Source of the DNA: Prevotella merdae
GTDB lineage: Bacteria > Bacteroidota > Bacteroidia > Bacteroidales > Bacteroidaceae
Length of the DNA stretch: 64,000 nucleotides
NCBI RefSeq assembly: GCF_900290275.1
Contig: NZ_LT985323.1
Location: 413,986-477,985 of the forward strand
Reading direction: 5' to 3'
The position numbers and the translations under genes are program-made. Each line of letters starts with the position of its first letter. Position 1 is the stretch's first letter. Positions 44,723-54,900 of this stretch are shown here, piece after piece. Under the pieces are notes generated by a model that was given only the letters and a program-made list of their open reading frames with translations, did no database searches and was not told the DNA's origin.

Positions 44723-44749
44723 TACGTTTTATATAAATAAAAAAAGGAA

Positions 44750-45151
44750 ATGCGAAATTCTTTTTTCTTTCTCCTAACTCTCTTCATCCTGTCTTTTGCC
44801 TCATGCAGCAAACCTATTGAGCCAAAGCCTGAAGAGATAGCCGGACGCGCAGCCAAAGCCTATTACGACTACCTTATACAAGGTAAGTATGATGCCTACG
44901 TAGATGCTTTCTACCGACCAGACAGCATACCAGCCAGCTATCGCGAACAACTAATTGTTAGTGCCAAGCAGTATGTATGGCAGATGAAAACCGACCATGA
45001 GGGGCTTATGTCTGTAGATATAGCCGGAGCTAAAACCGATACTGCACGCCATATAGGCAGTGCATTCCTTGTACTAAGTTTCAAGGATAAAACCAAGGAA
45101 GAAATTGTTGTACCATTGGTACTTAATAAGGGCAATTGGATGATGCGATAG
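44750..45151 (+). CDS. Small lipoprotein, NTF2-like/DUF4878-type
   Basis: 133 residues with a lipobox (LSFASCSKP, lipid Cys about 19) and a compact domain with EIAGRAAKAYYDYLIQGKYDAYVDAFY, reminiscent of DUF4878/NTF2-like Bacteroidales lipoproteins. The C-terminus ends on NKGNWMMR. Function unknown. The coding end forms part of the downstream terminator stem. Confidence 0.75.
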   Translation: MRNSFFFLLTLFILSFASCSKPIEPKPEEIAGRAAKAYYDYLIQGKYDAYVDAFYRPDSIPASYREQLIVSAKQYVWQMKTDHEGLMSVDIAGAKTDTARHIGSAFLVLSFKDKTKEEIVVPLVLNKGNWMMR

Positions 45152-45169
45152 TATCATCCGATTGCCCTT
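45128..45169. terminator. Bidirectional terminator overlapping the end of a coding sequence
   Basis: 17-nt arms AAGGGCAATTGGATGAT/ATCATCCGATTGCCCTT with one mismatch and an 8-nt loop. The left arm lies inside the lipoprotein gene and encodes its last residues. It serves the convergent fructokinase gene as well. Confidence 0.85.
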
Positions 45170-45192
45170 TTCTTTATATATTACAAATAACC

Positions 45193-46071
45193 TTAAACGT
45201 TCTTCACTTCCTCTGGCAATATCGGCATTGCTCCGTTTTGTGTGCAAACATATGCACTTACATGTACGGCTCGCTTATGCGCATCTGTCACCGGCATACC
45301 AGCAAGTATCGAGGCACAGAATGTACCTGTGAACGAGTCACCTGCACCAACAGTATCAGCAACCTCTACCTTAGGAGTTGGCTGGAATGACATAGAGCCT
45401 GGTGTAAATACATAACTGCCGTTCACTCCGCAAGTCAATACAAGCATATCAAGGTTGTACTTGCCAAGGATAAGCCAGCACTTGTTCTCGATATCCAAAC
45501 CTGGATAACCGAACATACGACCGATAAGTACCAATTCCTCGTCGTTGATCTTAAGCACATTGCAACGCTTCATGCTCTCGCATATTACCTCCTTGGTGTA
45601 GAAGTTCTGACGAAGGTTGATGTCGAATATCTTCATACAGTCCTTAGGAGTTGAATCAAGGAACTTGTATATCGACTCACGGCTCACTACATTGCGCTGT
45701 GCCAATGAGCCCCAGCATACAGCACGTGTGTTCTCTGATATGGCCTTAACCTCATCATTAAATGGAATATTATCCCAAGCCACATTCTCCTTGATGTCGT
45801 ATGTCGGTATACCCTCATCGTCAAGCGTTACCTGGACAGTACCTGTTGGATAAGGTACACGCGGCATACAATACTGTAGTTTTTTCTCTTCAAGCTGCTC
45901 TATGGTCTCATCAGCAAGTTTATCCTCACCAAGTGCACTAACAGCGATAGAGTTCAATCCGAACTGTCCTGCATGGAATGCAAAGTTTGCAGGAGCGCCA
46001 CCTAATTTCTTTCCCTCAGGAAGCACATCCCAGAGTGCCTCACCAAGTCCTACTACATATTTAGTATTCAT
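45193..46071 (-). CDS. PfkB-family fructokinase
   Basis: Phosphorylates fructose after import. The 292-residue protein has the PfkB signatures GGAPANFAFHAGQFG (N-terminal) and DTVGAGDSFTGTF (C-terminal, catalytic Asp). It is adjacent to a sugar permease and a GH32 fructanase, the same order as in the levan PUL of B. theta, which supports fructose as substrate. Confidence 0.92.
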   Translation of the reverse strand: MNTKYVVGLGEALWDVLPEGKKLGGAPANFAFHAGQFGLNSIAVSALGEDKLADETIEQLEEKKLQYCMPRVPYPTGTVQVTLDDEGIPTYDIKENVAWDNIPFNDEVKAISENTRAVCWGSLAQRNVVSRESIYKFLDSTPKDCMKIFDINLRQNFYTKEVICESMKRCNVLKINDEELVLIGRMFGYPGLDIENKCWLILGKYNLDMLVLTCGVNGSYVFTPGSMSFQPTPKVEVADTVGAGDSFTGTFCASILAGMPVTDAHKRAVHVSAYVCTQNGAMPILPEEVKNV

Positions 46072-46104
46072 TATATTAGTTGTTTTTATTGATTAACTTT
46101 CGTA

Positions 46105-47316
46105 TTACTGTTTAACTTTCGGAATATAAGAGAGCAGATAAACTACACCTACAGCCATTACCGCTGCTGCCCATATCTGCGGATACTGTGAGCCTGCTTC
46201 TTTAGCGGCATCGCTTGCAAAGCCCATAAAGAGCGGGAACACTGTGCCACCGAACAAGCCCATAATCATAAGACCTGATACCTCGTTCTTCTTCTCTGGT
46301 GCAGAAAGCATAGCCTGAGAGAACACGATAGAGAACACATTTGAGTTGCCATATCCTACAAGAGCGATGGCAGCCCAAAGTTCCCACTTCTCTGTACCAA
46401 ACACAAAGCCCACCATTGACAATGCCATCATAAGCACAATGATAGTGAAGAATGTGCGGATATTGAGCTTGCGCATAAGGATTGAACCAGTAAAGCAGCC
46501 CAAGGTACGGAATGCGAAGTATATAGATGTGGCATACTCAAACTGGCTAAGTGTGTCGCCTGCACCTCCAAGACGTTCAAACAGAATCTTCGGAGCTACA
46601 GCATTTGTGCCTACATCAATACCAACATGACACATGATACCAATAAACGAGAGAAGGATAATTGGCGATCCAAGCATCTTCAGACAGTCTACAAAGCCAG
46701 ATGCCTTGCCCTCAATAGGCTCTTCCTCAATGTTAGTCATACCGAGCCATAGTGTAGCTACCATACCAACAATAAAGAACAAGAGGAACAATATGCGCCA
46801 ACTCAATCCAAAGATAGGAGCTGTTGTTGTTGCGCCCCATGCTGCTATAAGCGGAGCTATGAACGAGGCTATCGCCTTAACAAACTGTCCGAAGGTAAGT
46901 GTTGAAGCCAAATGACCCTTTACAAGCATCGTAACCAACGGGTTGATTGAGGTCTGCATAATGGCATTGCCTATACCAAGGAGCGAGAATGATATGTACA
47001 TAAGCCAAAGCTGGCTCTCTTTGGTAGGCATAAAGCTATCGAAGAGTGGCAGGAACACTGCCAATGTTGTTATCACAATAGAGAGGAGTACTGTCTTCTT
47101 ACGACCAATCTTATTCATCAGCATGCCCGTAGGCACAGAGAATATAAGAAACCAGAAGAATACAAGCGAAGGAAAGAAGTTGGCTGCCGAATCAGAAAGT
47201 CCAAAGTCTTCCTGCATGTTGTTCGACACTGAGCCGACTAAGTCGACAAATCCCATAGTGAAGAATGTTATCATCACTGGGACAAGTGTGAGTTTACTTG
47301 AGTTTGAATTGCTCAT
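46105..47316 (-). CDS. MFS sugar permease, FHS/FucP-like (probable fructose transporter)
   Basis: Inner-membrane proton-sugar symporter. The 403-residue protein has twelve hydrophobic spans and the MFS loop motif NKIGRKKTVLLS between spans two and three. It starts MSNSNSSKLTLVPVMITFFTMGF. It is 33 nt upstream of fructokinase on the same strand. Substrate inferred from the fructan context. Confidence 0.88.
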   Translation of the reverse strand: MSNSNSSKLTLVPVMITFFTMGFVDLVGSVSNNMQEDFGLSDSAANFFPSLVFFWFLIFSVPTGMLMNKIGRKKTVLLSIVITTLAVFLPLFDSFMPTKESQLWLMYISFSLLGIGNAIMQTSINPLVTMLVKGHLASTLTFGQFVKAIASFIAPLIAAWGATTTAPIFGLSWRILFLLFFIVGMVATLWLGMTNIEEEPIEGKASGFVDCLKMLGSPIILLSFIGIMCHVGIDVGTNAVAPKILFERLGGAGDTLSQFEYATSIYFAFRTLGCFTGSILMRKLNIRTFFTIIVLMMALSMVGFVFGTEKWELWAAIALVGYGNSNVFSIVFSQAMLSAPEKKNEVSGLMIMGLFGGTVFPLFMGFASDAAKEAGSQYPQIWAAAVMAVGVVYLLSYIPKVKQ

Positions 47317-47366
47317 TTGTGTATTTACATTTTAGTTATTAGTTGCTTTGTGATATTTTCACTGCT

Positions 47367-47375
47367 GCAAAGTTA
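47367..47375 (-). promoter_or_regulatory. -7 box of the permease/fructokinase unit
   Basis: Reverse-strand TAACTTTGC, 51 nt upstream of the permease start. Confidence 0.6.
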
Positions 47376-47469
47376 CCGGTTATGAAGCAGAAAGAATATA
47401 AATTATGTTACAACTGATTGCAAAATTCGTATCATACAACATTTCAGCAATAATTGTAACATTTGTAGA

Positions 47470-47492
47470 AAGTACGGCCTTGAGCCGTACTT
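47470..47492 (-). terminator. Terminator of the GH32 gene
   Basis: 9-bp perfect stem AAGTACGGC/GCCGTACTT with a 5-nt loop just after the stop at 47503; T-tract is weak on the minus side. Confidence 0.6.
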
Positions 47493-47502
47493 TCTTATAG
47501 AT

Positions 47503-49227
47503 TTACTTAAGATTATAAACCACGTACTTGCCCTTGCCCTTAAGCGTAACCTTGTTGTAAGATTTGGTAGGGAACACAAGGTTGGTCATTGCCATACGGC
47601 CCTCAGCATCAAAAGCCTCGATGCTGCTCTTGTCTATAAACAGACGCAACTGCGACATCTTTCCGTGTACAGGTGCTTTTGTCACAACTGCAAAGTCGTC
47701 GCTAAAGTCTTTCAGTCCGCTATTTGTGCGGTCCATAGCAAAGGTGTTGTTCTTCTCGTCATATACCATAACCACCTTCTCGCCCTTATCGTTCGACAAT
47801 GTAAGTGTGGCGCTGCCCTTAAGCGAAACCACTACCTCACAAGTCTCTGTCAGATTCTTCGTAGCTTTCTTTGCACGTGCGGCAGTTAGTTCAGGCGATG
47901 GAGTTACACCGCAATATATATCGCCATTGTATTCGTAAAGGTCAAGATCGCGTGGTATAGAGTTGCCCGAACGATACTGCATTGTTGGCACCTGGTTGGC
48001 ATATTGCCAATTGCTCATCCATGCCATAGCTACACGTCGTCCATCAGGAGCGTTATCAAATGTAACAGTAGCATAATGGTCCTTGCCATAATCCATCCAT
48101 TTTGTTACCTCAGGCTTGGTGTCGCATGTAAACTTCTTTCCGTCAAAGTCGCCAACAAAGTATTGTGTAGCCGAACCACCGAATGGGCCTCCAGGATTAA
48201 TGTTACAAATAAGCATCCATTTGTACTTGTCGGTACCGCGTACCTTCATCTTCATAAGGTCAGGACATTCCCATACACCACCATGATTGCCATACTCAGC
48301 ACCAAACTGACTCTCAAGAGTCCATTCCTTCAGATTGTCAGACGTATAGATATTCATATGCTGTCCCTCAGCAAGAATCATGTTCCACTTCTTTATATCC
48401 TCATTCCAGAACATGTGAGGGTCGCGGAAGTCGGGTGTGTTGCTCGTAATCACAGGGTTGCCAGCATATTTTGTAAAAGTCTTTCCATTGTCGGTGCTGT
48501 AAGCAAGGCTCTGTGTCTGGTTCTCGCCTGCCGATGTATACATAGCCACAACAGAACCATTGCCAAATCCGGCAGTATTGTTATGGTCTACTACAGCCGA
48601 ACCAGAGAATATTGTACCCCAAGCATCAGGTTCAACAGCCTTGCCCTCAAACTTCCAGTGCATAAGGTCGGTAGATGTGGAATGTCCCCATGTCATGTTC
48701 TCCCATTGCGAGCCATAGGGATTAAACTGGTAGTAAAGATGCCATACACCATCCTTATAGAACATACCGTTAGGATCGTTCATCCATCCATAAGCTGGAG
48801 TGTGATGATAGACGGGACGATACTGCTCTGTATTTGTCATGTCGTATGAGTCGGCATACTTCATGTTCTTCCAGCATGTAAAGCTCGAAACACCACCATC
48901 GTTACGATAGGTGCCATTGACATGAATGTCGAGAGAGATGTTCTTGCTGTTCTTGTACTCGCTGATGTAGAGCGGCACATAATAGTCGATGTGGTTTGAA
49001 GCGAGACGGATGTTGAATGCCTTCACCTGACTGTTGCCGTCAATCACCTTTATATTACATATCTCTGCCTTCTCTTGCACCGGCAGAAGAAGCACTTTCT
49101 GTGAGTTGTCTACACGGTAGATGCAGTGGTTGTTGCTAAGGAAATTAGCCTGTTGTGCCGAGGCAGCCATTGCAAGCCCCAATACAAACGATGTTGCCGC
49201 TGTACGGCTGAATAAATTCTTTTTCAT
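47503..49227 (-). CDS. GH32 fructanase, secreted (levanase/inulinase type)
   Basis: Hydrolyses beta-fructans to fructose, probably in the periplasm. The frame opens at 49257, but the ATG at 49227 gives 574 residues with a proper signal peptide (MKKNLFSRTAATSFVLGLAMAAS, cleavage after SAQ). GH32 motifs are WMNDPNGMFY (nucleophile Asp), FRDPHMFW (transition-state Asp) and WECPDLMKM (acid/base Glu). An N-terminal module of about 100 residues precedes the propeller. It lacks a lipobox, in contrast to the GH32 at 58512. Confidence 0.93.
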   Translation of the reverse strand: MKKNLFSRTAATSFVLGLAMAASAQQANFLSNNHCIYRVDNSQKVLLLPVQEKAEICNIKVIDGNSQVKAFNIRLASNHIDYYVPLYISEYKNSKNISLDIHVNGTYRNDGGVSSFTCWKNMKYADSYDMTNTEQYRPVYHHTPAYGWMNDPNGMFYKDGVWHLYYQFNPYGSQWENMTWGHSTSTDLMHWKFEGKAVEPDAWGTIFSGSAVVDHNNTAGFGNGSVVAMYTSAGENQTQSLAYSTDNGKTFTKYAGNPVITSNTPDFRDPHMFWNEDIKKWNMILAEGQHMNIYTSDNLKEWTLESQFGAEYGNHGGVWECPDLMKMKVRGTDKYKWMLICNINPGGPFGGSATQYFVGDFDGKKFTCDTKPEVTKWMDYGKDHYATVTFDNAPDGRRVAMAWMSNWQYANQVPTMQYRSGNSIPRDLDLYEYNGDIYCGVTPSPELTAARAKKATKNLTETCEVVVSLKGSATLTLSNDKGEKVVMVYDEKNNTFAMDRTNSGLKDFSDDFAVVTKAPVHGKMSQLRLFIDKSSIEAFDAEGRMAMTNLVFPTKSYNKVTLKGKGKYVVYNLK

Positions 49228-49291
49228 ATTTTTATATAGGTTTTTAGAATTATCCAAAAATAGCGTGAGCTGTAGATAGTTGATTTCTGCT

Positions 49292-49300
49292 GCAAAGGTA
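49292..49300 (-). promoter_or_regulatory. -7 box of the secreted GH32 gene
   Basis: Reverse-strand TACCTTTGC, 65 nt upstream of the chosen start. Confidence 0.6.
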
Positions 49301-49418
49301 CGTTTTATATCATAATGTGAATGTTATTTATGTTTCCTAAACTTACAAGAATTACGTAATGAAACAATACTTAAACGAATAGTCATTTTTTTTAACTACA
49401 GGATATAAGATTTTTCTG

Positions 49419-49427
49419 TAACTTTGC
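49419..49427 (+). promoter_or_regulatory. -7 box of the fructan hybrid regulator
   Basis: TAACTTTGC, perfect consensus, 33 nt before the ATG at 49460; divergent from the GH32 promoter. Confidence 0.65.
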
Positions 49428-49459
49428 CATTGAAAACATATAAAACCTAACATTTACAT

Positions 49460-51700
49460 ATGAAAACCAAAACTTACAACACATTATTTATAATGTTGGC
49501 AGTGCTTATACTCGCCACTGGTTGCACCAGCAACTATAAATATAAGATAGGTGTATCGCAATGTGTGGGTGGACGCTGGCGCGAGAAAGCCAACATTGAG
49601 ATGCTTTCTGCACAACATCTATACGACACCGACGTAAAAGTGATCATTAAGAATGCCGACAACAGAAACGAGCGGCAATGTCTTCAAATAGACAGCCTCA
49701 TCAACGAGGGTGTCGACCTGCTTGTGGTTTCGCCAAACGACTATCATGCTCTGAATGGAAGTTTGCAACATGCCCGCGACAAGAACATTCCTATAATTTT
49801 CTTCGACCGTACTACAGCCATGAAAGACTATACAGCCTATATAGGCGGCGACAACATTGAGGCAGGACGCAAGATGGCGGAATACGCAGCAATGCTATGT
49901 CGCGATAGTGTAAAGACGGAAGGACGACAACCTATAGTATTAGAGATGACAGGACCGCTTGAGATATCACCTGCCGCACAACGACATAAAGGTTTCAGCG
50001 AAGCCATTAGCCGTTATTCAGATATCGACTACCATCATGTGCCAAGCAAGTGGTCGTATGACGATTGCAAGCGCATCATGCAAGAATGGCTAAAAGAAGG
50101 CAAGACCGTAGATGTAGTGTTTTGCCATAGCGACCTTGCAGCTATTGGTGCCTATGAGGCTGCCAAAAAATTTCATAAGGAACGCGACATTCATTTCATT
50201 GGTATTGACGGACTACCTGGCGAGGGTATAGACGCTGTGCAAAAAGGACAACTCTCTGCATCATACATATATCCTACTCATGGCGAGGAAGTTATAGCTC
50301 TTGCCTTGCGTATACTTGAAGGAAAACCCTTTGAACGTGTGAACAACATGAAGAGCTTTGTTGTAACGCCTCAAAATGTTGCAGACATATCGCTGAGCAG
50401 CAACTCATTGATGAAACAGAACCAATATCTTGCAACAATACAGTCGAAACTCGAGACTTATCTCGGTTTCTATCACATCCAGCGCTCACTACTCATCGTG
50501 GCATTCCTCGTAATACTGCTATTGGCAGTGGCTGTTGCAACCACATGGCGTGCCGTAAAGGTCACACGTCGTGCTAACCGTCGTATGCGTGAGTTGAATG
50601 ACGAACAGACACGTTTCTTTACAAACGCATCACACCAGTTGCGCACTCCACTTACACTTATAGCCGGACCCATAAACCAACTTGCCGAAGGCAAAGGTGA
50701 CAAACAACAACTCATCGACATTATTCAACGCAATGTGGGACAACTACAAAGACTTATAAGTGACGTACTTTTGTTCCGTCGCGAGAACCGCGCTACTGTT
50801 GACGACACGACCGCAACTACTAATGAGCAACTAACAGCAAGCCGCAAGTCAGTACAAGACTGTCGTCATGACATTCTTGTAAATAACAATGCCGACGAAC
50901 TCGCTACAGTGCTTATCGTGGATGACAATGCCGACATGCGTGCCTATCTGCGCACTCTACTACTCGACCGCTACTATGTAATAGAGGCTGCCGACGGACA
51001 GAGCGGACTTAAACTTGCCGTAGAGAGTGTGCCCGACATAGTGGTGTCGGACGTGATGATGCCAGTAATGGACGGACTTACTTTCTGTACACGCCTTAAG
51101 CAGCATGAGGCAACAAGCCACATTCCAGTGCTTCTGCTTACTGCACGCAGCAGCGAGCAACAATATATCGAAGGATTGCAGACTGGAGCCGACATGTATA
51201 TGACAAAACCGTTCAGTGCCGAACTGCTTCTTGCCAACATAGCCTCGCTACTTGCCAATCGCCAGAAACTACGCCAATTGTTCAAAACTCAAAATTCCTC
51301 ATCGGAGTTACCGACAATTCTTGCTCTGGCAAGCGGCAAAAGCCGAGCGCAACATTCAACATCCATTTCGCCCGACCGCAGATTCCTTGACACCTTCCTC
51401 AAGGCTATGGATAAGCACATGAGCAACACCAACCTCAAGATAGAGGTTATAGGCGACGAAATAGGACTCTCACGCGTTCAGCTCTACCGCAAGGTTAAAG
51501 CCCTCACGGGCATGACTCCTATAGAGATACTGCGCGAAACAAGACTGAAACGAGCCATGCAGCTGCTAAAGACAACCGACAAGACAGTATCAGAAATAGC
51601 CAACGAAGTGGGATTTGCCACTCCAGGCTACTTCTCGTCATGCTTCAAAAAGCAGTATGACAAGTATCCAACGGATGTAAGAGAGGAAATGAAGGTTTAA
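49460..51700 (+). CDS. Fructan-type hybrid regulator: periplasmic-binding sensor, HisKA, receiver, AraC HTH, without HATPase domain
   Basis: The 746-residue protein has an N-terminal signal/anchor with a lipobox-like LATGC. A type I periplasmic-binding sensor follows (about 28-315, IGVSQCVGGRWREKANIEM, as in the fructose sensor BT1754), then a membrane span (about 343-363) and a HisKA segment with H392 in NASHQLRTPLTLI. After LLFRREN (about 446) only some 37 residues of Ser/Thr/Asp-rich linker precede the receiver (about 483-600, D488, D489, phospho-acceptor D531). The HATPase catalytic domain of about 150 residues is absent. The AraC HTH is intact (about 640-742). No frameshift is visible. 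Confidence 0.9.
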   Translation: MKTKTYNTLFIMLAVLILATGCTSNYKYKIGVSQCVGGRWREKANIEMLSAQHLYDTDVKVIIKNADNRNERQCLQIDSLINEGVDLLVVSPNDYHALNGSLQHARDKNIPIIFFDRTTAMKDYTAYIGGDNIEAGRKMAEYAAMLCRDSVKTEGRQPIVLEMTGPLEISPAAQRHKGFSEAISRYSDIDYHHVPSKWSYDDCKRIMQEWLKEGKTVDVVFCHSDLAAIGAYEAAKKFHKERDIHFIGIDGLPGEGIDAVQKGQLSASYIYPTHGEEVIALALRILEGKPFERVNNMKSFVVTPQNVADISLSSNSLMKQNQYLATIQSKLETYLGFYHIQRSLLIVAFLVILLLAVAVATTWRAVKVTRRANRRMRELNDEQTRFFTNASHQLRTPLTLIAGPINQLAEGKGDKQQLIDIIQRNVGQLQRLISDVLLFRRENRATVDDTTATTNEQLTASRKSVQDCRHDILVNNNADELATVLIVDDNADMRAYLRTLLLDRYYVIEAADGQSGLKLAVESVPDIVVSDVMMPVMDGLTFCTRLKQHEATSHIPVLLLTARSSEQQYIEGLQTGADMYMTKPFSAELLLANIASLLANRQKLRQLFKTQNSSSELPTILALASGKSRAQHSTSISPDRRFLDTFLKAMDKHMSNTNLKIEVIGDEIGLSRVQLYRKVKALTGMTPIEILRETRLKRAMQLLKTTDKTVSEIANEVGFATPGYFSSCFKKQYDKYPTDVREEMKV

Positions 51701-51770
51701 TTTTACGTAACAAAAAAGAAAAAACTCAACATTTTTGACTATACTGTCAACGATTGTTGCATGTAACATG

Positions 51771-51805
51771 AGTGATATTTTGTGAACGATTCATGAAATA
51801 TCACT
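51771..51805. promoter_or_regulatory. 35-bp dyad upstream of the fructan susC promoter
   Basis: AGTGATATTT-N15-AAATATCACT with an inner TGAA-CGA-TTCA sharing the same centre (51788). It ends 14 nt before the -7 box and is followed by a T-rich run. It could be an operator or the terminator of the upstream regulator gene. Confidence 0.6.
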
Positions 51806-51819
51806 TTTATTTTATTCTC

Positions 51820-51828
51820 TAACTTTGC
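51820..51828 (+). promoter_or_regulatory. -7 box of the fructan susC operon
   Basis: TAACTTTGC, perfect consensus, 113 nt before the susC ATG. No -33 TTTG, consistent with activator dependence. Confidence 0.65.
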
Positions 51829-51941
51829 AATCGTAAACAAGACGCTGCCTCAACAACGCAGTTCTTGTTAAGCTAAAAACCTTTATTAGGTATAATAGAG
51901 AACAAATAAAAACTTAAACCAAAACAAAAAACGTATATCTT

Positions 51942-54900
51942 ATGAAGAAAGCAAAAGTAGCTTTAGTAAGTATGCTCATGCTTGCCGGTTCTAGCATTTA
52001 TGCTCAGACCAACGGCATCAACGGAACGGTGACCGACAACACGGGTGAGCCTATCATTGGTGCATCAGTTAAAGTTAAGGGTTCCTCAAATATGGGCACT
52101 GTTACCGATATTGACGGTAACTTCAAACTCAATGTAAAACCCGGCGAAACCCTTATCATTTCTTATATAGGATGTAAGGATCAGGAGGTAAAAGCAGGCG
52201 AGAATCTTAAGATTGTGCTCCAAGACAACTCTGAGGTATTGGGCGAAGTAGTTGTAACTGGTTATCAAGTGCAGCGTAAGGCCGACTTGACTGGTTCTGT
52301 ATCAGTAGTAAGCACAAAAGACCTAAAATCGTCAGCAGATACCGACCCTATGCGCTCTTTGCAAGGCAAGGTGCCAGGCATGACTATCACTACCGACGGT
52401 TCGCCTATTGGCACTGGTACTGTTCGTATACGTGGTATTGGCTCATTCAACTCTTCACAAGATCCATTGTTTGTTATTGATGGAGTGCCTACAACTACAG
52501 CCCTCAACTCGCTCAACATGAACGACATTGAGAGTATGCAAGTACTCAAGGATGCCGCATCTGCATCAATATATGGCTCACGTGCTGCCAATGGTGTAAT
52601 TATTATTACCACCAAAAAAGGCAAGAAGGGCAGCAAACTCAATGTAGACTTCTCGACAAACCTCACTGCACAATTCTACAACTCGCAGTCGATGATGAAG
52701 CTCTGCAATACACGCGAGTATGCTACAGCTATGGCACAAGCTGCCCTCAACGATGGCATCGACCCTGTGGCTTATGCCCGTAACTATGGTCTCGATCTCA
52801 ACGCATCCAGCGGACGCACTATCAAGGCATACGACCCTTCTACTGGTAACTATAACACATATACTGTCAATGGTATATACGATGGTTACATCAATGCCAA
52901 GAAAACAATGCGTATATCGGATACCGATTGGCTTGACGAGATATCACGCACTGGCTTTATGCAGAGCTACGACCTCTCCCTTTCTGGAGCTACAGACAAG
53001 TTTACCGGACTCTTGTCTGCCGGATACAAGAAGAACGACGGTATATTAAAATACTCCAACTTCGAGAACTTCTCAGCACGATTCAACTCTACATACAATG
53101 TTAACAAGATAGTAAGTGTAGGCGAGAATGCAACTGTCACCTACTCAAAGCAAGTTGATTGCGCTCCTATGGAGAATGCACTGAAGATGTCACCTACCGT
53201 ACCCGTGTACGAAGAAGATGGAACAACATTCGGAGGTCCGGTTGGTGGCATGAGCGACCGTCAGAACCCTTTGCGCGAGATGTATATGAACCGCGATAAT
53301 GCCTTGAAGATATGGCGTGTTTTCGGTAATGCTTACGTTGACGTAAAACCGCTCAAGGGTCTTATGCTCCGCTCAAACTTCGGTCTCGACTACTATCACT
53401 CGTTCATTCACTCAATGAGCCACACCTTCAAGTCGGACATTGTGAACAATGATATTCCGAGCACCACACTCTCTGCCCACGATGACGTGCGTTGGACATG
53501 GAGTAATACAGCCAACTACAACTTCAAGATAGCACGCGACCACGACTTCACGGTGCTTGCTGGTATGGAGTTGCACAAGCAGACTGTAGAGGATATGGGA
53601 GCATATGCACAAACATTCGCAATTGAAGACAAGGACTATATGTGGCCAGATGCCGCAACTGGTATTGAGAGAGCAACAGGTATTGGTTCTGGATACACAT
53701 TGGCATCATTCTTCGGAAAGGTTGACTACAACTGGCAAGACCTTGTTCTCGCATCATTCACCATACGTCGTGACGGTAGCTCACGTTTTGGCAAGAACAA
53801 CCGTTATGGTAACTTCCCCGCTGCTACACTTGGCTATCGTCTTTCGAAGAACCTCAAGGCATCATGGATAGACGATCTTAAGATTCGTGCATCATGGGGT
53901 AAGACTGGTAACCAAGAAATATCCAACACAGCGCTCTACGGCTTGTATGTTGCCGATTATGGCTCTGACCGTGTAACATCTACCGCATACGACCTCTACC
54001 GTCAAGGCACTGGCATTTTCCCATCAGGCTTCCGCGCCACACAGACAGCCAACGACAACCTGAAATGGGAAACCACAATACAATATAACGTTGGTGCCGA
54101 CTTCTCTTTGTTCAACCAGGAACTCTACGGAACTGTCGATGCTTATATTAAAGATGTAAAGGATATGCTCATATCACCCGCATATCTCGGTGCAATGGGT
54201 GAGGGTGGTGCAAGTTGGTCGAATGGTCCATCACTGCGCAATATAGGTATGGAGGCTAACGTTGGCTATCGTCATACTACAAAGTATGGTCTACGCTATG
54301 ACGTATCTGCCAATATCGACTTCTTCCGCAACAAGGTTACATACCTACCTTCTACAACCACAGGTTCGTATGCACATACAATGAAGGAGAACCTTGTACA
54401 GTCAAAGAAGCCTTATGGCTCTATAGTGGGATACGTTGTTGACGGACTTTTCCAAAGTCGCGAAGAGGTACTTGCCTCAGGTCAGCCTAATGCCCGTATA
54501 GGCGGACTTAAGTATGCCGACCTTGATGGTAATGGCTCTATTGATGCCAACGACCAAACTTGGATTTATAATCCTGTACCTAATTTCAACTGGGGCTTGA
54601 ACGTGTCGCTTGGATATAAGAACTTCGACCTCTCAATGTTCTTCCAGGGCGTGTGCGGTGTAGACGTATACAACAATCAGAAATTCCAGACAGACTTCTG
54701 GAGCATAACAGACGCTGGAAGCAACAAGGGCAACCGCCTGCTTGGAGCATGGACCCAAGACAACACATCGTCAACAATTCCTGCGCTCACAACCAACAAT
54801 ACGGGCGACGAGGGACGTGCATCATCATACTTCGTAGAGCATGGCAACTGGATGAAGCTTCGCTCACTGCAAGTAGGCTACAACTTCAGCGACTCATTGC

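Noticed and set aside
48004..48849. 281-codon plus-strand frame
   Set aside because: Antisense shadow of the GH32 gene; the product is Cys/His/Arg-rich without domain structure.
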